Below are positions 1 to 12,000 of a stretch of 64,000 nt of DNA, one piece after another. Both the position numbers and the translations under genes were made by a program. Position 1 is the stretch's first letter. Each line of letters opens with the position of its first letter. The notes below the pieces were generated by a model. The model was not told the origin of the DNA, searched no databases, and saw only the letters and a program-made list of their open reading frames with translations. The DNA comes from an uncultured Clostridia bacterium (lineage in GTDB: Bacteria > Bacillota > Clostridia > Christensenellales > UBA1242): contig CALWGY010000001.1 of the NCBI GenBank assembly GCA_944380265.1, positions 67,790-131,789 on the forward strand. Direction: 5' to 3'.

Positions 1-3000
1 ATAATTTTGACACATACGACATTGTTGGAAATCAGGTTGTAGCTCCATCTGGACAAATTAGATATGATGATGGTGTCGTAGTAACAGTTATTCCAGTTGC
101 ATATGAAGGATTTGATTTTAAAGGTTTAATTATAAATGAACCAACAAATCCTGCTGGCGGAAACATTGTTAGTGGTGCAGTTACCGATTCACAGGCATTT
201 ACAGAAAAACTTGTAAGTGAGTTAATTTTCAAATTCACTGTTAACCATGAAGAACCAACTGGTCAGCCAATGCTAATTATGGACGAAGATATAACATCAC
301 TTTATGCTGTGTTTAGAGAAATCCAGTATGAAGTAACAAACGATTACTTGTTTGTTGGAACTTCTGAAATTAAAGTGTTTGAAGATGGCGAAGCACCAGA
401 AACAGTATTTACTCCATTAAAAAACAATGATGATTTCATGGATCCATTGTATTATGAAAATGGTGAAAAGTATTATTTAATTGGTTACTTTGGTGAATTT
501 TCAATAAAATCTGTACAAGCACCAACCAACATATTTACAGCAAAATATTTTGGTTCACAAACAGCTTTGTTTGGATCACTTAGTGACATAACAAAAGCGG
601 ATTTAAATGAAGATAACACAATAGTTGTGGAAGAGTTACCTGAAGATCCTGATGGCGGAGATACAACCACACCTGATGAAGGTAAGGAAGATGAAAACCC
701 TAAAACACAATATATGTTAATTTCCAAAAACTTGGAAGGAGACACTTTTGTTCCAAAAGATTTAGATAAACATTTTGGTATAACTGAAAGTGATGAATTT
801 TATTTCAATTCAAATCTAACAACAAAAGTATCAATTGCAACATATTTAACAAAAGTTGACCCATATTCATTTAAAGCGGTGGTTGCAAAACCAGAAGATT
901 CTACATTGGAAGAATCTATAGAATTATTAGATTTTACAACATTTAATTCAGATCCTGAACCTGTTACAATTCCAGGTAGTGATAAGTATTTTGTTGAAAG
1001 CGAAGCAAATGTTACAATGACAACAAAATATACTAAATTTACAGACACACAAACAGTTGAAGGTGAAAATGGTAAGACTTATAACTATAAAAACCTAGAC
1101 TTTAAAGGAATTTATAAAGCAGTTGAACTTGATGGACAAATAAGATATTCTCAACTATCTAGTGATTTATTAGATTTTGATTATGAAAATGGAATAATAA
1201 CTTACAATTTTGTGTCAAATATGGGAATTGCGGGTGATTATGTTGCAATATATTGGGAAAGACAAGAAGTAAATGTTAAATATACTGTGTCAGATGTTCC
1301 AACGTTAGAAAAATTAAATCATAAGCTAAACGTTGTTGGAGACATTATTCTTTCTGATATTATATGGGATAATGAGAATGACATTTTAAATGAATCCAGA
1401 ATAATAGGTGAAGCGGAATATGATAATGGAGATACTTTTTGGGTTTATTCATATCGTAATTATAATTTTTCAGTAGAAAGTCAAGATGAAGAAATTCAAA
1501 GATATTCTCCTAGAAGTATAGAATTTAATGCTTTAGATTATAATGGTGAAGAGACTAATCCATTAAAAGTTTATCGACAATCTATTATGGATGAAGGAAT
1601 TTATAACATAACTGATGTCTCATATAATTTTTTGGAAACAAATAAAACTATTATTACAATTGATTTTGGTGTTATTAGGATAATTACTATTCAATTAGAT
1701 AGAAAATATCAAAGTGATGAATTTTTAAATATTGAAGAAGTGGTTAAATTAAATGCTGAAAATTCACAAATTAATGGAACATTTACAGAGTCGAGCATAA
1801 TTAGTTCGCCAGATAAGCTACAAATTGTTATAGAAGATGGATCTACTTTAAGCATAGAATTTTATGAGTTTTTTGAAAACAACAATAAGAATTTTAGATT
1901 TAATTATCTAATAGATAATCATAATAATAAAGTTTTAACTTCTCTTCCAAATTTAGATGAAAGTTTTAGCGGAAATTATGCGTATGAATTATCCATCAAT
2001 GAGAACACAGAAGGAACATATTATGCAAATTTTGTTGAATTATTTAAGTATTATTTTGTATCAGTACCAGAGGATTTAAATATTTTTCAACTTCAAACAA
2101 TATTAACAGATGAACAAATTGATGATGGTTTAAGAAATGTTCCATATGATCCATTTGGAGAAAAGTCTGATAAATTAAGCGCTCAAGACAATTTATTCGA
2201 CTATAGTATTATTGTTGAGCTTAAAGCTACCATTCCAGAAAATTATATATTTAATGGATGGATTATAAATGATTCAACCATTATTGGAGGAAATCCTGGA
2301 ACATATATAGATATCATTACAACAACAACAGATTCAACTTTAACAAAAACCATAAATACTAATTATAATATAACTGCAGTGTTTGCAACAAAAGGTGCGG
2401 GTTTAACAATTTTTGGTGAAGGTAATGTTAGCGTTGCACAACAATCACAAACACTTTTAGAACAAAACTTTACAAATTCATCAAAAGAAATGAACTATCA
2501 AGTAGAAGTTGCAAACATCACATTAACAGCAACTCCAGGTTCTTATTCAAGTGTTGTAACTGCAAATTGCTATTTTAGATATTTAGTTAATGATGAGTAT
2601 GTATATTTCACAGTTGAAGATGGTGACTTAACTGTAACTGAAAATGCTGATGGAACTGTAACATTCACATATAACAACCCTAAAATGTACTTTGTTGAAG
2701 CATATATTGAATTTAAGAGCACAACATGGGCTTCAAATGGTAAATACATTGCTCCATCTGGTGATGGAACAATTAACAATCCATACATAATTTCAAATGC
2801 TTCTCACTTAGGTTGGGTATCATACATGCATTCTAAGGCAGCAAATCAAACTGTTAGCCCAAGTGCAGGTAAATACTTCAAACTAGCAAACGACATTGTT
2901 CTAACAGGAAACTATTGGCTACCAATTGGTAACAATGAAAGTGGAACATGGCCTTTTGCAGGAACATTTGATGGTAATGGATATAAAATTACAGGAATGG

Positions 3001-6000
3001 ATTTGTATGCATTTGAAAACATTTTCTATGCAGGAAACAATCAAATTGAAACAGTTAAAAATCTTGGATTCTTTGGTTACACCGAAAATGCAAACATTTA
3101 TAACTTAACTGTTGAAGGCTCTGTAAATTATAGGTCAAATGGAACAATTACTCGTGATGAAGATAATGAATATCCATTTGAAGATGAAAACTCTCCACGC
3201 AAAGCGACAATATTAAATTATGAATTAATCAACTTGGGTGGAATTGCAGGACTTGCAAACAACACAAACTTTGTTTATGTTCAATTTAATAATAATGTTG
3301 CATACAACGAATATAACTGGCGTGAAGACCACAATTATTCAGAAGTTTCAATTGGTGGATTAATTGGTAAAACAATTGGAAATGTTAACATAACAGATTC
3401 TGGATTTAATTCCACAATAACTGTAGGTTCTCAATTTAACTTAATTGGAAACTTATCACAAGTTGGCGGACTTGTTGGTTATGCTGCAAGTGGATCACTA
3501 AACATTTCAAGCAGCAGAGCAGCAAACGCAACAATTGCCATCACAAATGGATATATTAAACATGTTGGTGGCTTGGTTGGAAATTCTAATGCAACATTAA
3601 CAGTTTCTGATTCCTATTCTAATGGGGCATTAAATGTTACAACTGCAACTGGAATTGGTGGAATTGTTGGAACAGTTACAACTGGCACTCCAACAATAAC
3701 AAACGCGTTCTATAATCTAGAAAATGCTAACAATAACTATGGAGTTAAGTATAGCGACACCATGGACACATCAAGTTATAACTTTAACTATCCATGGGAA
3801 AACACAAGTTCTGGTCCAAGGTTATGGTTGCTAGACAACACAACTGAGTTAGTTGCAGAAGTGCCTGCTGTTGAAGGTGAAGTTTATTTAATCACAACAG
3901 TTCAACAATTATTGTGGTTTGTTCAAAACTTTAACACTTTAACAGTTAAAACTGCAAGAGTTGGTGCCGACCTAGATTTTGGCGGATCAATTTGGACAAT
4001 GGTTGATTCAGTTCCAGAAGATATTACAATTGACTTCTCTGGTTACACAGTTAAAAATGTAAGAATTAAAAATGCAAATGCAATGTTTAATTCTAATTAT
4101 GGAACAATTAAAAACTTAGTTTTAACCGAGTCTGGAAATTATAATAGTGTTGCTGTTGGTCCGCAAGCAATGGTGGTAAACAACAACTATGGAACAATTG
4201 AACATGTTCAAATTAGTGCCGACATTGTTAACAAACACTATAACCAAGCAATTAATGCAAAAACATTAGTTGTTGGTGGGGTGGTTGCAACAATTTTTGC
4301 AAATGATGGTGCAAACATTCAAAAATCATACTTCAATGGAAACATTAATATTTCAAATGGCACACTAGAAAATGCATATATTGCCGGTTTAGTTGGTAGA
4401 GTGGTTAACGTACAAAATGCTTTAATTTCTCAAAACTATGCAAGTGCAAACATTAATGTTGAAGCAAATAGTGTAACAAACTTAACAATTGGTGGTTTAA
4501 TTGGCGAAATTAATAATTCAGCAAATGCAAAGGTGTTAGATAACTATGCAGTTGGAAATATTAATTTAGGCAGTCAATTAAATGCAAGCAACACAACATT
4601 TGCAAGCGTTATTGGATCAATTACAGCACCTGCTTCAACAAATGTTTTGGTTCAACATGTATATGGTGCAAACAAAAACAATAATACAGCATTAAATTTG
4701 GGTGCAATTGGAAACATTGATGCAAACATTTCGTTAACAGTTGATAAGGCATTTGTTCTAGATTCAACAATGAATGAAACAATTAACAATCAACATGGCG
4801 AAACAAAAACTAGTGAAGAGTTAAAAGATCAAACCGTGTTAACAACTCCAACAAGCGGAACCTTTGCAAATTGGGATTTTGTTAACATTTGGAAATTTGA
4901 AAGCGGCGTTAATGAAGATTATCCAGTTTTACAAGAAACTGAAAATCATCATTACATTAACATCACCATAAACTTTGAAAAAGGTCCATTTGGATATGTT
5001 TATAGTGAAGAAAACTATTATGCAATTAATTTCTTTGAACAATATGGTTCACCAATTGAAAACATGAAGGATATTACCAGAGTTAAAGATGGTGAAGGAT
5101 TGTTTAACGGAATAACTGGTAAAATTAGAGTTCCTCACTTAACAACTATGGCTGTAACTTCAAATCCTAACACCGACTCAACATTCATGACTTTATATGA
5201 AGCATTACTAGATGGCGTTTTGCAAGAAGTAACATCAAATGAATTTATTATTCAAGATGCAAACAAAGATTACACCTTTGAATTTAATTACAGGTGGGAA
5301 CGTTATGAAATAACTGTAACCACAAACGATTCAACTTTGGGTAATGCATCAGTTAGCCGAACAAAAGATACTATTAATGTTGATGGTGTTGATGTAAGTT
5401 TTGCAGACATAACCTTGCCAAATGAATATGTTCATGGTGAAATTGTTAAACTTTCATCACAAGCATTCTCAACTGCTGGATTATTAAAATGGCAAATTTT
5501 AAATGGTGACTATGTTGACATTGTTGATTATGCTCAAAAATATACAGAAGTTTCAAACGAAACAGAACTTCAAGAAGCACTTAACAATTTAAGTGTTGGC
5601 GAATATGTTTACGACACAAAGAACTTTGAATTATATTTCTATGCAACTCGTGAAACCGAAGGAGAATATAGAGCATACTTTGTAAGAACATATGAACTAA
5701 ACTTTGCAGTTGATCCATCTGAATTTGGCGATATTATTGAAATTATTGCCGAAATGAATTTAGAAGGATACCATGGAATTGCAACAATAACAACTTATGT
5801 AAAAAATCCTGATGGAACAGAAACACCAGTTTTAAGATATGTTGAAGGAGCAAACTTAACAATTAATGTTGCCTCACATTCTAACTATAAAATTGATAGA
5901 GTGTTGCTTGGTGATGTTGAAATTATTAACTCCGATGGTGTTGCAACAAGTGAAACTTATGCAGAAAAATTTGCAATAGATTATTCACAAAGTCCATACT

Positions 6001-9000
6001 ACCATCAAAAAGCAACATTCACAATAACCGGTGTAGATGCTGTAACAGCAGGAAATTACACATTCAAGTTAAAATTAATTGATTACAAAATTAAAGTTGT
6101 AACTTCAAAAGGTGGCACATTTGAAGCACCAGGTTACACATTTGATGAAGAAAATTCAACCTTTGTTGTAACAGGTGGCGAAGACATAACATTTAACATT
6201 AGTCCACAAATGCGTTATGCTTTTGTTGAATTTAATTTGGTTGAAGATGAACTTGAACTTGAAGAACGTCCACAACCACATGAACCAAAAGATTACTTAG
6301 AAGTTATAACAAGCAGCACCGATTACACAATGCGTCGTTACGATGAATCGGGAAGTGAAGTTTATGCACAAGTGTTCAACTATGGCACAACATTCTCTTA
6401 CACATTAAGCGGTGTTAACAGCGACATGACATTATACCTAAATTATGCACAATATTCGTGGTATGATGAAGGAAGTTTGGATTCTAATGTGTTCATGGAT
6501 GAAGCAACAGGAACTCAAATTATTAACGCTGTTGGATATCATGGATTAAACAGTAGCGATGCATACATCATTCAAACAAACACTGAACTTGCAAGAGTGA
6601 TGTATTTAATCAATAGCAATAAGTCTTACACATATAATGGTCAAACTTATTACTATAAAAATGCATATTACAAAATTTCAACTAACACAATTAATCTTGA
6701 AACTAAATTCTGGTCACCAATCGCCGGATTTAGTGGAACAGAGTTTGGTGGAGTAATATTTAGCGGAACAAACGATAACAGAGTAACGGCAAGACAAACC
6801 ATTTCTAACATTTATATGGACCCATATGAAATAACACTTTCAAATGGAGTAGTAATTTCTAACTTAGATGAATTTGCAAATGGTGTTGGTTTTGTTGGAA
6901 ACGGAAATAATGCATTAATTAGTAACATTAATTTAAGTAATGTTAACATTGATTACGACCTAGATAATCATAGCTATGTGGGCAGTGTAATTGCAAAAAG
7001 CAATGGTTCACAAGTATTTAATGCAAATGTTCAAAGTTCACAAATAAATGTTTCTGGCAATGCAACCTTAGGCTCAATTATTGGACTTAATGATAATGGT
7101 GGAACATTGTTTAAGTCCACTGCAAACACAGCAATAACCATTAACGGAGATGAAAGATATGTTGGTGGTTTGGTTGGTGAAAACAATGGACTTGTTAATG
7201 CTTCATACTTTAACGGAAGCATTCTAAGCAATGGAAACAACTTTGTTGGTGGCTTAATTGGTGCAAATAATGGACTAATTAACATGTCTTACTCTGGTGG
7301 TTCAATTAAAGCATTAACACATGCTAATGTTGGTGGAATTATTGGATTTGCAAGAATAAAATCACAAATTCAAAATTCATATGTTATAACTGGTAACATA
7401 ACCAACATGGAAGATCAGGTAATTCAAGGTGCAAACGAAAAACCAATTGGCAATATGGATGACACCGAAATGTATGATATTCCACAAGCAAATATGGGAA
7501 GTGAAAGTGCATATGTTGGATTCAACTTTATAAACATTTATGTAATTTCAAATAGTGGTCCACAGTTCTACTATCCAACCTTTGACCAAACAACAAGTGA
7601 ACTTCAAGGTTCAGGAACAAAAGAAGATCCATACTTAATTTTAAATGAATATAACTTTGTTCGATTCATAACAGTTGTAAATTCTGGTGACACAGAATAC
7701 AACAATCCAAATGTTTACTATGCATTAGGTGCAAACATCAACTTACAAAGCCACGACTTTAATGCAATTGTTGAATTTAACGCAAACTTTAATGGTAACG
7801 GATACACAATTAGCGGATTACATATTGGAACAAGTGCAGAAAGCAATGTTGCATTAGTAAAAGTTAACAACGGACTAATTAGAGATGTTAAATTTGCAAA
7901 TGCAGTAGTATTTGGCGATAATAATGTTGCAGGTGTTGTAGCAGTAAATAATGGAGTGCTTCATGGCATTGTGTTCGACGGAATGGTTATGGGCAGAAAC
8001 AATGTTGCGGGTGTTGTTGCAGTAAATGGAACAACAAGCCAAAAAGGAACACTAGTTCGACTTGGTTCACATGGATTAATTTCTGGTAACACAAATGTTG
8101 GTGGCGTTGTTGGATATATGCAAAATTCAAATGTAGATAACTACAACGATGTGTTCACAATAAAACACAACACCGATGGAACAGTTGTTAACATTTACAC
8201 TGGAATAACCGAAAGTTATAGCCGTGCAACAGTGTTTGGAACAGTTAATGTTGGCGGTGTTGTTGGTAATGCAGAAAACACTGAAAACCATTTGGCAATT
8301 AAAAACGTTTACAACACAGGAACTGTTTATGGATATGATGGCGTTGCAGGAATTGTTGGTAAAATAACAAATGCAAACATTCAATTTGTTTACAGTTTTG
8401 GTGACATTACAACATACAACGAAAATGTAACTAACACCAATTTTGCAAATTCTGGTGTTGGACACATTGCAGGTGTTGCAACAAACACAACAATTGGTTA
8501 CGAACTTAATGGTGCAAGTTTAGGCGTTGCAATAATGCCAAATGATAACAGATATATTTACATGCCTAAAAACGATACATTACTAACAAATCCTGTTTCA
8601 ATTGGAACAGCATCAAATTGCCTAGATAGAACTGTAAGTTACGACTACATAATAATGCAAGTTCAACAAACTTACACACAATATGGTTTTGAATTTATCA
8701 ACATGTGGAGATTCTATGATGTTGAAAACAACTTTAACTATTCATTACCAATTCTAAAATTCTTCCACTCACATTTAATCACCATAACGGTTAATGAGTT
8801 TGGTGGCTACATGATTGATGAAAGTTTTGGAACGGTAAACGAAAATGGTGAAATTTATGTGTTAGAAGGCGATAGTTTAGTAATAACATTCGATGCTGAC
8901 ACTCATTATCACATTTACGAACAAATAGTTGATGGGGTAACAACAAAACTAGAACCAGATGTTACAACAGATAATGTTCCAAGTAACACACCAAAAGAAT

Positions 9001-12000
9001 TTGTTTACACATTTGAAAATGTAACAAGCGGTCACAGAATTCACATTAACTTCACAATTGACCGTTACAAATTTAGTTTGGAAGCATTAAACAAAGGCAC
9101 AAACATTGGTAATGTTGAAGCTCTTAACCAAGATGGAACAGTTAACAACACAGGAATTTATAACTATGGTGAAACTGTTTACTTAAAGGTTAGTGGTTTA
9201 GATCATTTCAAACTACAAAACATAAATCATATTCGTCAAGGGGCATTTGCTTCAACAACAGTAATTCAAATTGACGAAACAAACATTTCAGATTCAACCT
9301 ACATCCACACAAGCACAGATGGAGTTTACACAATAACTGAAACAAGGGAATTGTTAACAACTGTAATTGATGGTGCAGATTATGAATTAAACTATTCAAC
9401 AAAAGAAGTTGTTTTAAGTTTTGTTGCAAACGATTACACAGCAAATGGCATTGACATTGATGCAGAAGGTTGCGAACCTGCAACTGGTGAATATCAAGCA
9501 AACTTCATAAAACAATATGATTTGCAAGTTAATGTTAAAACATGGCGTGATATTTTAATTCCAGAAGAATCATTAGAAATTGGTGGAACGGTTGTTTCAG
9601 AAACAACTGTTGGCGGCTTGCCAATTGTTAATGAAACAGGATATGGGTTAATTGATGAAGGCACAAGTGTTAAACTTTCATCTTATCCAAACTATGGATA
9701 TAAGTTCATAGACTACACAAATGGAATTAGACCAGACCACGAAGTGTTAAGCACAAACAGCATTGAAAACTTTGTAATTAATTCAAACAGAACAATAACT
9801 TCAAACTTTGAATTAAATGGTTACCAAATTGACATAATTTTGGGTCAAAATGGTCAGTTGATTCTTTACACTCAAAACATTTCAACAGGCGAGTTTGTTC
9901 CAACAACATACACAATTCCTGGAACATACTCAATTGAAATTAAACATGGTTATGTTTTAAAATTCACAGCAAAATCTAATGAAGGTTATGCAATTGCAAG
10001 CATTGTTGCTTCTGAAAACAAACCACCTAACACACAAGAAGTTATGGATACAAGTTTAATTTATGAACGTCCTGTTGAATATCGAAATGTTGTTGGACCA
10101 TTCAGTGTTGAAATAACATTCCGTAGAGAACTTTGGACAGACCATCCAAGCGATAGTTTGTCGGGCTCAGGAACAAAAGATGATCCATACTTAATAACTA
10201 ATGGACACGACCTAGGCTTAATTGCAAACGAAGTTAACTTAAACGGTAACACTTATGCTGGAAAATACTTTAAGGTTTATCCATTGGATGAAGAGGGTAA
10301 TTTAATAAGTGGCATAGATTTAAGTCAATATTACTTTAACCCAATTGGTGTGGCAGGAGATGCAAACAAACAATTCAAAGGAATAATTTCTGGCGAATTT
10401 AAGTCGTTTGATAACATCAAAATTGATGGTGTTTCATCAAGGCTTGGCTTCTTCATTGAACCTAGTGCAACAATTACAAACCTAACATTTAACAACATCT
10501 CAGTGCTATCAAGCACAGCAGGTGCATATGTTGGTGGTGTTGCAGCACGTAACTTAGGAACTTTAACAAACATTCAAGTTAATGGTGTTGTTGAAGGTGC
10601 TGGTTACACAGGTGGTGTTGTTGGCGTAAATGATGGAACAATAACAAAAGTTAAATCAAGTGTTCAAGTTACAGGATATGGCACTTACACTGGTGGAATT
10701 GCAGGAATTAACAACGAAACAATTCAAATTGCAAACAATTCAGGAGTTGTTTCGGGTGGAACAAATTCAGAATATGTTGGCGGTATTGCAGGATTTACAA
10801 ACTTAAATAGTTTGATTTTGGAAGCTGGCAACTATGGATCTGTTTCAGGAAAAACTGCTGGTGGAATTGTTGGTAACTTTGCGCGCGGAACATTAACCAA
10901 TGTTTATAACGTTGCACAAGTTAACGGTAGTTCATTTGCAGGTGGATTGTTTGGTTATAAAAACACCGAACTTGAAACCGAAGCTAATGTAAGTTTTGCT
11001 TACAACAGTGGCAGAGTAACTGGTGGTTCAACTGGTGGCATTTATGGCTATATGGCAGAAGGTTTGGATAACAACTTTAATAATGTTTATTATCTAAACA
11101 CATACAGCGGTAACACTGCACAAGTTGGTGCCGATAGCAAAACACTATCCGAACTTCAAAACATTAACACATTTGCAAACTTTAATTTCCAAGAAATTTG
11201 GGGCATTAAAACTTACGATGTTGCACAAGCAAACTTCAATAATGGCTTACCATTCATTTGGAGTGTTGCAACTTGGGATAATTGGAACGATTATGCTGTG
11301 GAAGAAGTTGTTCCAGACGAAAATGGAATTTATCACATAACAACTGCCGAAGAATTGGCATGGCTAAGCAAACAAAGCAATTTAACTGCTGGCTTTGCTG
11401 ATAGCAAGCAATTTGTTATTGATAACAACATTAACTTGTATGGACATTACTTCACACCAATAAGCCATAATCAAACAACTTCAACCGATTATTCATACGC
11501 ATTTAATGGTGAGTTTGATGGAAACAACAAACTAATTGAAGGTTTAACAATTGAACAAAATTATGTTGAAAACATTAACAACATGGCACTATTTGGAATT
11601 GTTGGAAATGCATTAGTAACCAATGTTGCAATGGAAAACACTCACATTGTGGTTACTTCAAACAGTTCAAATGCTGCTTCACTTGCTGCAATAGTTAGTG
11701 GAACAAGCACAATTGAAAATGCACAAATTAATTTAGCTTACAAAACAAATAGTGGTGCAATTATTGTTAATGATGGTGTTAACCAAGCTTGGGTTGCTTC
11801 AACAATAGCAACTGTTGTAAATAATGCAAATATTAGCAAAGTTAACAGTTACTTAAACTTAATTGTTAACAACGAACAAAGTGGTGTTATTGTTGGTGGC
11901 ATAGTTTCAACATTAAAACAAGCTTCAAGCGTTGACCAAGTTTCATACAGTGGCAAAATTGAAGTTGAAAATGCAACAAGCGTTGGTGGAATTGTTGGCG

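Noticed and set aside
8127-9501. Minus-strand reading frames within the giant gene (112 and 97 codons)
   Set aside because: Cys- or Leu/Gln-rich antisense shadows of the repeat-coding strand without ribosome-binding sites.
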